Shown piece after piece: positions 12,001-22,037 of a DNA stretch of 51,725 bases (position 1 is its first letter; each line of letters starts with the position of its first letter). The stretch is from Perkinsus marinus ATCC 50983. Its lineage: Eukaryota > Perkinsozoa > Perkinsida > Perkinsidae. The notes under the pieces were generated by a model. It was not told where the DNA came from. It worked only from the letters and a program-made list of their open reading frames with translations, and did no database searches. The position numbers and the translations under genes are program-made. Location of the stretch: NCBI RefSeq assembly GCF_000006405.1, contig NW_003204184.1, positions 15,620 to 67,344 of the forward strand, read 5' to 3'.

Positions 12001-14810
12001 ATGGTATTTGTATCTGAATGCTCTCAACACCAGCAGGGCGCTCCTCCGTAACCTACTCTAGTGTCCAGAGCATCCACAGGGTGGTCCACTGATAGGCTGT
12101 AGCGAATAAACGTCCCTGTCGTCTCATACGTGGGCAGACCCTCCCCGTCCTGAACACGATTGAGGCATGTCTAGTGCGTATATGCTCACCACTACCTCCT
12201 CCTTGTTGTTGTCGCATGATCCTTGCGGATCCCCCGTCACAACGAGGGCCGTCCCCCTAAGAGCTCCCGTCCATCCCAAAGGCTGCTGCCCTCACTAACC
12301 CCTCACTCTATTGCTGAGGCCGTTGCCAACCTCCCCAGAGGGATGCGGGCCTTCCCTCGGTATCGCTCCGCCAGACTCTTCATACTCTCCACGTTGCTGC
12401 TACCAGCACCAACATTCTTCTGCAACCGGAGTGTGCCCCTCTATACAGCGGAGCCCCTCCCCCGACCGACCTGGCCGCCTTTTTTCTTCTGGCCCTCCTT
12501 CTCTAAAGGAACCTCCGGCACGCTGATGTCTATGTGGACCCACTGGTCCTCTGCATGCCTCATGGAGCCACAGTGCAGGGCTCGGACTACTTCGAGGAAC
12601 CGACGACCCTAGGTTGTGAAGAGCTATGACTCTGGCCACCTTGTTTGCTACTATCACCTCATATGCCGCGACTGTAGGGTTAGAGCCCCACTTTACGAAG
12701 GGATCCTTTCCTGGCTGATTGGCCTCTGCCGCCATGCCCTTGGCCAGACACAGCAGGAAGTCGTCGATCGTATTGAATCTACTTGATGACACTCGATCAT
12801 CGTAATATAACATCTGCCCTGAGTACCTCTCCAGGGCCCAGGGGCGGAAACCATCAACGACTTTGCATAGCCCAACAACATCGAGCTTTGCCATACCCTC
12901 CACCATCATATCATCGACAACACTCTGGTATCCATGAGAAAGGAAATTGAGGATATGCCTACAGAAGGCCACTGCCAAGTAGCGGCTGACCCCTCCGATA
13001 TACCCTCCGGTGATGCCACCATTTCCCTCCTGGCACAGCAGTATGTCCTCAAGGGTCCGCCCTACTAGAGAGGATGAGTCACCTAGCCAGACTCCACCCT
13101 ACCCTTCCCACCCTCGTTGGTGTTCAACTCCACAGCCACAGCCTTGATATGGAGGAGTGCTTCCAATGCCTGATATAGGGATATAACCTCAGACGTGAGC
13201 ACTGGGAGGAGTGATACATCCAAGTCCTCCAACATCAACATGTCCCCAGCCGACACATAGCCATCCCTATCACTGTCCAGCCAGTGGAAGATATACTCCA
13301 ACTCATCGCTGCTAGCCGCCGCCGCCGGCCCCGATGGAGCGGCCTCCATGTAGGCTATGAATCTAGACGCTACCACGTCGGCTACACCCGATGGGCATTA
13401 TCATTCCCACTCATGAACATCCACACCCTCCTCTGAGCCCATACTCTCGAAGGCCTTTCCGAGGCTACCGCTATGGGCCACACAGACGTCACGTAGCCCC
13501 TCAGCCTTCTTGACCATTTCGACTCGCCTGAACAGAGGCAAGCGGCTACGGATGATAGTTTCCATCAACACCAACCTGTACAAATACATAGCCGTGATAT
13601 GATACACATCCAAACCTCTATCCACCTCAGTTACTCCCAGGAAGTCAAAGACGCGATCAGCCAGGCTCTTCCCATCGCCACTAGAATCTGTCCACAAAGG
13701 CGATGCAAGAGGGGCGGCGGCCCTCAGCCACCCACTCGTCTCCTCCAATATTTCCTCTTCTGCTCCTACATCGGTCTGTTGTAACCACGCCGCGAGCTGG
13801 GCGACCAGATGAGATATTGAGATCCCGAAGACTCACCTGCTTCTTAGTGACGATCTCATTCACAGGTCCAGGCTGCCCACTCCTCACTATTCCGGCCAAT
13901 GCTTCCTCGGGCGCTCCGAATACCTACAGCCCGACAGCTACGGAGTCGGCTCCTCGAGCTGGCCACAGACCTTCTGGAGTCGTCCAGCCAGTTCTACTGC
14001 CTCCACCATCCCCTCCATACCATCTTTCTTCGAAAACGCCCTATCGACCTTGAAGGGAAGGTATGGTATGGTAGAGAGGCTTTAGCAAGGCTCACACAAG
14101 CCTTGGTGATGCAGCGACGCTCTTGGGGCTCATTATCAGCCAAAGTCTTGAACAAGGCCCATATGGCAAGCGGACCAGCAGGATAACCAAGGGCTCTGCG
14201 AGATCAGCTAGGTCCAATCAGCAGGCCATGTTCGGGACCCTGTTACTCCATCTTATTCCTAAATTCATCGGCGCCCACACGAACGTCTGCTACACCATAG
14301 GCCAGTGCTTCCTAACATCATATGCCTATCAACGCTTCACATAGTCCCTACTTCCCCGCCATCCTCTGCATGGTCATCCCCAGCAGCAGGGACAGCCCAC
14401 CTATACAGCTTGCCGCTCCTCAACTGCATACCCCTCAGGTTGACCTAGAGAGCGAGGCGATCGAGCGCCTCAGTGATCAGCAAACCCCTCACAGCATATT
14501 CTAATGGATAGGATCCATCCACATAGCAGGAGGCCTCCTCTACCACTTGGTCACCACCACTAAGTTCAAGGAGAGGCTTGGGTAGGTTGTACCTGGGGAT
14601 CAGTAGCAGCATCGTCACTGTCGGAATACTAACATGCCATGGACGTGCAGTGTTACGACTCGCCAATCCTCGGGGAAGTCCTCCACGTCTCCTAGAGGAA
14701 AAGGTGTTCCTCCAGAGGGGCTCTTCTTATCACCAATGAGATTATCCGTTCCTATCCTCACGTGGGCGTCTAAGGTCGGAGCTTGCTCTACTTGGAGTTC
14801 TGCTGGGTCC
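9032..14810 (-). CDS. CFAP70: CFAP70-like ciliary TPR protein with an EF-hand-containing middle part
   Basis: CFAP70 (TTC18) is an axonemal protein linked to the outer dynein arm region. Joined minus-strand exons give an N-terminal beta-rich part (DWRVVTLHVHGMYNLPKPLL near 14680-14550), a middle helical part near 14250-12400, then TYETTGTFIRYSLSVDHP near 12110, matching the segment before the TPRs in animal CFAP70. The TPR block follows: RLSFEAETNGWPDRAVLFF near 11230-11170, LTALAVLLADQGEVDAALRV near 10880-10830, GECYFRLGRKGDALDSF near 9930, GLGTLYSELGQLTEASEAF near 9780-9720, ANALDPYRAGVWADLCVELL near 9590-9530, and a C-terminal ELLARSLAQQGKWKEACAEL ending at 9032. The order and spacing match the family. 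About 25 short introns are inferred; several in 10400-11900 are not resolved, and one TPR shows an apparent 1-nt frame break near 10830. 5' exons probably extend to about 15050. The middle part contains an EF-hand (see findings) and could be a separate gene, though the exon chain reads through. Confidence 0.72.
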
Positions 14811-15055
14811 CTACATGAATCTGATCAATCAAGACGGCATACTAGTCGACAAGTTATCAGGCAAACCTTGCCAAGATTGTTCTCAAGCTAATATGCAGCG
14901 AGCCATACCTTGGGGACCACTAGTGGTTGGCGCCAATGATAACTACACTTACTTGGTTCAGCCCCGGGGCCCTCCTCCTCTGAGGCCTTGTCGAGGTACT
15001 CAGCAGCTAGAATGAGTCTAAATGACAACCAGAAGCCGTAGTAACCTCAACAGCA

Positions 15056-15155
15056 NNNNNNNNNNNNNNNNNNNNNNNNNNNNNNNNNNNNNNNNNNNNN
15101 NNNNNNNNNNNNNNNNNNNNNNNNNNNNNNNNNNNNNNNNNNNNNNNNNNNNNNN
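15056..15155. other. Assembly gap (100 N)
   Basis: A run of exactly 100 N marks a scaffold gap of unknown true size. It cuts the C-terminal part of NAT10, whose last readable exon ends in PSINLSSLQ at 15156. The plus-strand and minus-strand ORFs that run through the Ns are artefacts. Confidence 0.98.
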
Positions 15156-18100
15156 CTGGAGGGAGGACAGGTTGATACTCGGCAGACGATGAGTAAAGTA
15201 GAGGTCAGCCACCACCGGTATCTTGAGGCACACCTCTTATGGAGCCGATGACGATGCCGGAGTACTTACCAGGTCCGTAACGAGATGGTAGTCCACAAGA
15301 TTCTTGCCGTACTGTTGCAGCCTATGAACATCATATCGCGAGAGGAACTGCAGCACCTGAGCAGAACCCCATAGTATAGTCTCCCATCATCCAGGCACCT
15401 GTGGTTACATTAGACTTGTCCACGGAAGGCAACACTAGGTCCTCTTCCTTCTGGGGCAACTCCGTGGCCGACACCACCGATAAGGCAAGCTCAGTCTGCA
15501 TGTGGCGGAAGGGGGAGCTCGATAGGAGACGGACAAACCTGATGATTTGACAGGAACAGTTCAATGCGGCCATTCGAAGAGCGTAGACGGAGCTGTTGAG
15601 CGTAACAATGTTGGAATATATGTTCGCTTTCCTGATTAATCATAGGAGTTTAGATACTAGTTAGGCTGGAAATGTACAAAAACCAACAACAATTCCCCAA
15701 AATTTCCTCCCAAAATTCTCATATTGTCACCAACATGTGTGGTTGACCATGTCCAAGTTTCACCACACTACATGGAAATGAAGATAGATCTTACCTCCCA
15801 TTGAAGTCCACCGAGAGCTTCCTCAACCAGCCGTCTCCACCCTCACTACAGTTGCGTACCATAATAGCCGAGCACTCCCCTGTGATCTCGTTAGCTGTCT
15901 GTCGGACCTATCACAAAGCAATGGCCCTTCTACTGTAGAGGACACTACCTACATATAACGGGACCAGTCCAGACTTGTGCCAGAAGTTGAACAGCTGTAG
16001 TGTGAGACCAAAGCTAGTCCCAAGATAGTCAACACCACCAGGGAAGAGACTCTCAACATCTGAGCAAGGACTATACCCTATAGTATGAGGGACCGAACGT
16101 ACCAGAGAGTTTGCTCAGCAGGGGAGCCACACTCTTCTTAGGAGCAATACGTTCCGTATGAAGAGCCGATCGGCCGTCAGCCGTGTTCGGCTCACCCTTG
16201 CCGGCAACAGGCTGCTCGTCCTCCTCGGCCTCGTCCTCATCAGATGAGGATTCTAACAACAGACGAATGTCGTTGATAAGGATTCCCCATAGTACCTTCG
16301 TCGTCATCGTCTCCAGCACCAGCCATCTTACCCTCCAAGAAGGCCTCCAACTGCTTCAATGCCTCAGTAGCATACCCCTTCCTCTGCAGCGAGGGGTGAC
16401 ACGCTATACGCACCACTCGTACCTGTCCCATAACATGTGAACCCCTAGATAGTAGCCTCCCTACTACTCCCTACCCCAGCTAGAGAGCCGAAGCTCGAGT
16501 CAGGATACTGTTGTCCCAGCGTCCATGGTATCATATCACCGCTAGGTCTCATCTCGCCCCTCCTAAGGGCCTGGGACTGAGCCGAACGTGACAGCTTACC
16601 CTCTGCGCAGACCTAAAGCGCAAGGCCCAAGAGTAAATCCATAGCCGACATCTCTTGGACAAGTTGGCCAGGCCGCGACATCAGTTGACAACCCACCCTA
16701 CTTGAATGCTGACCAGCACTTCCGGGAGGCGACCCTGGCTCTTCGATAACGGTGGTAAGAGCGCAAAAACCTGTACAAAGCACAATGGTTCCAATAGCAC
16801 AGCTCATGGCTTACATGGTGCTTAGGGGCATCACTCATAAGAAGGAGATCATTGGGGGAGTTCTTATAGTGAGAGCTCACGAACAGAGACTGCATGTTCC
16901 TCAAGAAGACCTCGGAGGCCTTATGGTACGAGAAGAGCGTATCCCGATTGACCAGGTACCTGCAGGCCAGGCAGTTGCCCACAGAAGGATAGCGCGGCCT
17001 TGCTCCTACAACTCGCATTGCTCGGGCATCGGGAGGCCGTCCAGGTTCCGAAGGGTTGGGGGCGACGTTGCATCCAGGCACAGTAGACGACCAAGCCAGG
17101 CTTCCAAACCATCACCACTAGCGTATCGTATCTAAGCATAACCCCTCATTGAGAGGAGCGATAGATCACAAGCCCATTACCGGTGTATTCAGAGTGAGCT
17201 CAGTGAGATGCTTCCCATTGGGATCGTCCCGTGAGGAGCCCTTCTGTTGCTTCTTCAACTCCGCTATAAGCTTCAACGACAAAGCACGGCCCGTTCCTAA
17301 TTGAGATCTGTGCCGTACACGGCCATCTTATTGGTAGTACCCTCGTAGCCCTGCACCGTACTAGACATCAGAGTGATGTGCTGACCTGTGCTCAAGAGCT
17401 TCTTTACCACTGGTAGAGGTATTGCTGCGGCCTCGTCAATGACCAACAGCTCCGCTTGGGAGATATACCTACAACATTCAACGGCCTCCATCAGTAAGGC
17501 ATCCATGAACCATAATAGGCTCATCGAGCTGGCCTATCACCCATTCCACCACTAGAAATGATCAATCCCTGGAAACTCCTCTACATGCTACATGACCCAG
17601 TAACATATACCCAGTGGTACACTTGGCCAAGAATCCCTCTTACTTGCTATCAGCCGGGCTAACGTACTGAATGGTCTGCCTGTGAGTCTTATACACATTG
17701 ATGCGGACCAGAGGAGTGTTCACTCCACGATGACCGCCTCCACCACTCTCCAACCTGGCCTTACTATCACTACCATAGTCCTCCGAACCAGACTGCTGCT
17801 GTTGGACCTACGACCAGACCAGTACTCCTCTAGCCCGGCTCCCACTACAACATAGTCCTACCAGGCTGTAGTCCTGATGCTCAGCGTAGCCGAGGGACTC
17901 GAAGGTCTTCAATACGAACTCGAACAGAGTGGTGAGGTTTTCCGGTGAGGGTGCCGTTACGAATACGTTGGAGTACCTACGATAGGGGGTTCACGAGGAG
18001 ACCACATTAATCATCCTACCCCTGAGTGATGGCCAAGGCAATGGCCATACCAAGACTGGCACTCTTACCACGCCCACGGGCGGCCGTCAAGGAGACCACT

Positions 18101-19320
18101 TGGCCCATATGCTGGGACGTGACAACCTCACCGAAGGACATGACCTAAACCGATGAGCAGGTGTCAACTATACATAGTATTAATGTATTGGTACTACCGC
18201 CTTGGCTTGGTCGTAGGTCTTGGCCAGTTTGACCACCTTGGATAGGGTAGCTTCCGGGTCCAACTCCCCCACCAGAGCATCCCTCTCGGCTTCATCACTA
18301 GCCACCACCTTCTCGGCCTCGTCCACCTTATCAGAGGATGACTGAAGGGATACAGCATCATCCTAACTGAGGGAAGGGCCGGCCTCTTACCGTCTCCGAG
18401 ATGGAGCCGAGGGTCGCCTGGCTGACAGGCAGCACATTGAGCTCATCGTCGACTACCAAACAGTTGCGGCAGTCCGCCAGGCCTACTCATGAGAAATGAC
18501 CATCACTGTGAGCATACCTCTTGTAGTACTCAGAATGAACCTCTCGTTGAACCGAGGCTCCACAGTGTCGTGGTCCTCCCCACGGAACTTGGAATGGGCG
18601 TCCATAACCGTAGTGTACCTGGCCGAAGCGTGGTACTAATGTTTTCCCCCAGCACCAGCCCTACAATTGTTTCAGACTGGACATAGTATTCAACATGATC
18701 ATCACTATACCACCTCCAGAGACAGTCTCCATAGTACCTATCATGGAGCATGACGAAGACCGCCATACGGGAGACTTACGGCAGAGGAGGTTGGGCGTGA
18801 GGGCCTCGAAGTCCGAGAGGACGCACATGTCGTATGTCTTCCCTAGGATGGACTCCGAGTCGCGGTAGTAGCAGAACCTTATGTCAGTGCCTGGTCAGGG
18901 CAGAGATGAAGAGATCTCCCCGATAGAAGCATTACTAGATAGGAACAGCTCGAAGGGATCGTCAGTGGCAGTATCGTATTTGCCCTGCTTTATGGCCTTC
19001 TTGATGTTCCTACCACGCTTCCTCCGATTCGACGAGAACCCCAAATCCTTCTTGTAACACCAGAGTACCTTGACCACTTCCAAACATGAGGGTCATGTCC
19101 TGGCGACCCAGTGACCTTACCGAGGGCTTCTTGGTAGTGACCTTGGACAGCAGATAGTGAAGATTGGTCACCTGGTCCTTCCCATTGTCGCCGACCACGA
19201 CAAAGAGCGACCCTGTCAAAATAGTCCCTGCATCGCCTCAGTAGACCCTTTATTACGTTGGTTACGCAGTACGTTCTGCTCCACCATAATACGGACGCGA
19301 GAGTCTACCTTCTTTCTCAT
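15156..19320 (-). CDS. NAT10: RNA cytidine acetyltransferase NAT10/Kre33 (3' end in gap)
   Basis: Makes N4-acetylcytidine in 18S rRNA and tRNA; nucleolar in other eukaryotes. The start ATG at 19320 gives MRKKVDSRVRIMVEQN, then an intron of about 34 nt, then SLFVVVGDNGKDQVTNLHYL. Further landmarks: VLWCYKKDLGFSSNRRKRGR, RFCYYRDSESILGKTYDMC, CLVVDDELNVLPVS, Walker A LTAARGRGKSASLGMAIALA near 18100-18050, Walker B VIDEAAAIPLPVVKKLL near 17440, GNAT motif VVRIACHPSLQRKGYATEAL near 16420-16360, SFGLTLQLFNFWHKSGLVPLY near 15990, and the C-terminal FLSRYDVHRLQQYGKNLVDY near 15340-15270. These follow the order in yeast and human enzymes. The final basic tail is lost in or just beyond the gap. Introns are mostly 34-60 nt, except one of about 202 nt at 15593-15794 that carries a dispersed repeat. 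Confidence 0.93.
15618..15768 (+). repeat. Dispersed repeat, copy 1 (inside a NAT10 intron)
   Basis: Positions 15671-15768 align almost end to end with 28161-28257, including an exact 14-nt match (attgtcaccaacat) and the flanking words aaaatttcctc and gtggtt. A further shared word, tatgttcgctttc, lies upstream in both (15618 and 28088). Both copies have the same orientation on the plus strand. This copy fills most of an intron of about 202 nt in NAT10. Confidence 0.75.
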
Positions 19321-19564
19321 GGTAGTAATAAGGCAAACAAAGGACGGCTAAGGGGCAAAGTCGTGCATAGTAGTTCAGGGAACGTTTCTACTATTTCACC
19401 CCTTGGCATATGTCGGACAATCGTCTTCCCACAGGGCAATCGATGGACTCGTTCAAAAAGAAGGCGGAGCGAAGCGTTTCGGGAAGACCAATTTTATCGA
19501 GTTGAGATGGTAGTGAGAGGAGCAGTTGCGTTGGACTGTACCCCAGGAGATTGATGAGTAATAA
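19321..19564. promoter_or_regulatory. Short divergent intergenic region
   Basis: 244 bp separate the NAT10 start (-, 19320) from the start of the next gene (+, 19565), so both promoters must lie here or overlap the 5' exons. No TATA-like element stands out. This is inferred from the layout only. Confidence 0.4.
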
Positions 19565-20407
19565 ATGGCGAACGTAGGTGTACCACTAGCGATTCGAGAG
19601 GCGACCAAATCCGAGTAGTACTGGGAGACCGTTGGAAAGGGGCACGCCGGCTCAGTTACAAATTGGCTCGGCTCACTGTGGTCTACACAGCGACCATCAG
19701 AGAGCATCTCACCAGTACCATCAATAACCTAAAACTAGGTCTAAGGGCCATTGACAATGGTAAGGCCATCCACAACCAGTCGTCATCACTAGAGGCCCTC
19801 AGGGGTCGACCCAGTGTGGCCCATGCCTGCTAGACAGGAACGAAGAGCGTGGCGAGTGACCTACAATAAGAGTAGGGGCGCTCTCCTAGTCTACCTAGGG
19901 CCGGTTATAGTGCTCGACAGGTCCACATCATCACGGTAAATTCGCTGTGAAGCACTATGTCTTCCACGACTGGCGTTACAAGTTCACCTTCTACAACGTG
20001 GCCGACCCAAGGTACCCATGGTAGTGGTAGTGGTCAAGTCCTGCCTTAGGCCTGTGATCAGCACTGTCCTCGGCTCCCTCTCTGGCGATGCTGCGGTGAC
20101 CTGCGACTTCGCCTGGTACTTCCCTGGCACTCAAGTACGACAGAGCATGGCTTCCCAGTGGGTAAGGATTGGTCTTAGGAATACCTCGTCGAGACGCGGA
20201 AGACTGAGGAGGCGCAGGAGGACACCAAAGAGCTGCTCTTCCAAGGTGACCCCAACATGTCTCTCCGAGGGGTCATGTTGGGCTGTAGGGTATGAGCATT
20301 ACCTCAAGGCCAACTACGTCGATATGGAGCATAGAAAGACCTGTAAGGCCGACGGTAGATGGTCGAGCCTTCGGAGGGATACTGGGAGTGCCGTGCGGGG
20401 TCTGTAG
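19565..20407 (+). CDS. Unidentified multi-exon protein
   Basis: I do not recognise the family. Joined exons read MANVGVPLAIREATKSDYKL, LTSTINNLKLGLRAIDN, ERRAWRVTYN, KHYVFHDWRYKFTFYNVADP, VISTVLGSLSGDAAVTCDFA, then an acidic helix EYLVETRKTEEAQEDTKELL and a basic C-terminus ending SAVRGL at 20407. Introns include one of about 44 nt ending at 20178 and one of about 43 nt ending near 20290; removing both restores a frame that reaches the stop. The part between 19790 and 19960 is poorly resolved. No membrane segment or signal peptide is obvious. The start ATG 19565 lies just after a TAA-rich stretch and is the first ATG in frame. Confidence 0.5.
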
Positions 20408-20510
20408 TGCACAGCAGCAACATGTTTTTGTGGTTTCCGTCGATCCAACACTGGTGATGCGTTACTGAGTCGATCTTCTTGTGCTGTTCTCACAGTAGTA
20501 GAACTTGCCA

Positions 20511-22037
20511 ATGGAGAACATTTTCGTAGAGAGACGCCCTCGTAGACGCTACTCCATGTCCCAGTCGAACCCAGAGGGTCCTTCGATCGTCTATCACCGC
20601 GACGAGGTAGAGCCTTCACCCCTCAGATACAGGCGCCACAGTGACTATTACGGAAGAGGCAGGGCCCTTTCTCCGCATGGCTGCCCACCATGGCCGCATG
20701 CCTGCCCAAGAGATCGTCTATGAGTACCCCTTAGGGCTCAGTCAGCGCCGATAAAGTGACTATAGGTATGACCCTCCACCACGAGATGAGACTCGTCCCC
20801 GGCCTAGTCAGGGGCCTCCTGAGGAGTAAGTTGATGATAGTACCAAGCTAGGCAGTGCTCAGTGTAGGATCGAGACCCCCTCTCTTGTGCGACCTAGTCG
20901 TTGTGATCCATCCCTGGGAGAGGGGTATGTCCTCTCCATGGCCACACGAATTCAGGACGGTGGGCCTCCCCAGGGCCGTCTGGGAAGAGTCCCTCGCTGG
21001 TCAGATGCATCAGCGATCGATCAGCGCATCGAGGCTCTTCGTGCTGAGATCGAGAAGCTTTCTCGTTCACCACCAACGGACCACAGAGTGAGGGTAACCA
21101 CACGTACTCGAGACGGGGAAGACCTCAAATTGAAGGTAGTGTTTGCTGCCAACCAAGGGGGAGAGTCTTGGCCAGGAAGTAGAGGAGGACCTCTCCGTAT
21201 TGGCCAAGCAATGGGAGCTCCAGAGAGGAGGTGGGTCGACCGAGGCTGCCTTGAGTAGGATCATGCCTCTACTGTGACTATGAACGATACCCCTACCACG
21301 GGAGGTACCTCTAAGGACCAAGATGGACCATCGACAATACCGCTGCCGTCGGTGGACATGCTTCTCGAGGCAGCAGCTAAGGAGGTGGTATAGCATGTCC
21401 TTCTGATACCATACTAAAGTACAGGTTGAAGAGATTGAGGTCTTCCTTGGCCTTCGACCACGAGAGGACCACCGGTCCGGCCAGGATCAGATCATCGGCC
21501 CGGCCGTTGCTGAGCACATAGAGCGATTATACAAGTCGGCTTTGAAGCTCCTACGACAGACCTTATGCCTCGATAAGCACTTCTCTGCCATCGAAAGTCG
21601 ATGGGGGACCGATCGGGACTGCGTAGAGGGTTCGTAGTTCCTTCTTGGGCTGGAAACGTCCCGGTCAGGCCTTCCCTGAAATCCTACATGCCAGTGAGGT
21701 CTTCAGTGAAGTTATCGAGCGGAATCGCACTGAGAGCGCCGAAACCTCTGGTCATACAGAAGAGGTAGGCTCGAGCGGCACTGCCTAGTAGCGTAGGCCT
21801 CTTGCCAGATACTGCGCCTCTACGAGAAGTACGAGGGTCTTGCCCCTGTCCTTGATGGTCTGATGGGCACGTGTGAGAGCCTCGAGGCCCGAAGTGTAGG
21901 CTGGGCCAGCTCGTCATGAGGGTCACATTTTTCTCTCTTCAGGAGTATATAATCAGTGCCCGTCGTTTCATGACAGAGTTGCAAGCTATGGAGACGCGGA
22001 TCGGCCACTTACAGCGACTGCTAGATACTGTACGATG
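20511..22037 (+). CDS. Coiled-coil protein, faintly dynamitin-like
   Basis: From ATG 20511: a basic Ser/Arg/Tyr-rich head (MENIFVERRPRRRYSMSQSN ... YYGRGRALSPH), then helical, coiled-coil-prone exons: AIDQRIEALRAEIEKLSRS near 21010-21065, LSVLAKQWELQRGGG, HIERLYKSALKLLRQTL near 21520-21565, LYEKYEGLAPVLDGLMGTC near 21810-21870, and a C-terminus SARRFMTELQAMETRIGHLQ ending at 22037. The final segments resemble the C-terminal helices of dynactin p50 (dynamitin), but the Arg-rich head does not. The resemblance rests on heptad-like composition and could be chance. At least six introns are needed; exon joins between 20720 and 21000 and near 21600-21800 are uncertain. Confidence 0.4.

Noticed and set aside
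14815-15015. Plus-strand ORF with protein-like sequence between CFAP70 and the gap
   Set aside because: No start context or partner exons, and it overlaps the region where CFAP70 5' exons and the NAT10 3' end are expected on the minus strand. Left undecided.
20150-20180. A 17-nt intron (gtaaggattggtcttag) in the gene at 19565-20407
   Set aside because: It restores the frame, but an upstream in-phase GT gives a 44-nt intron with the same effect and normal size for this genome.
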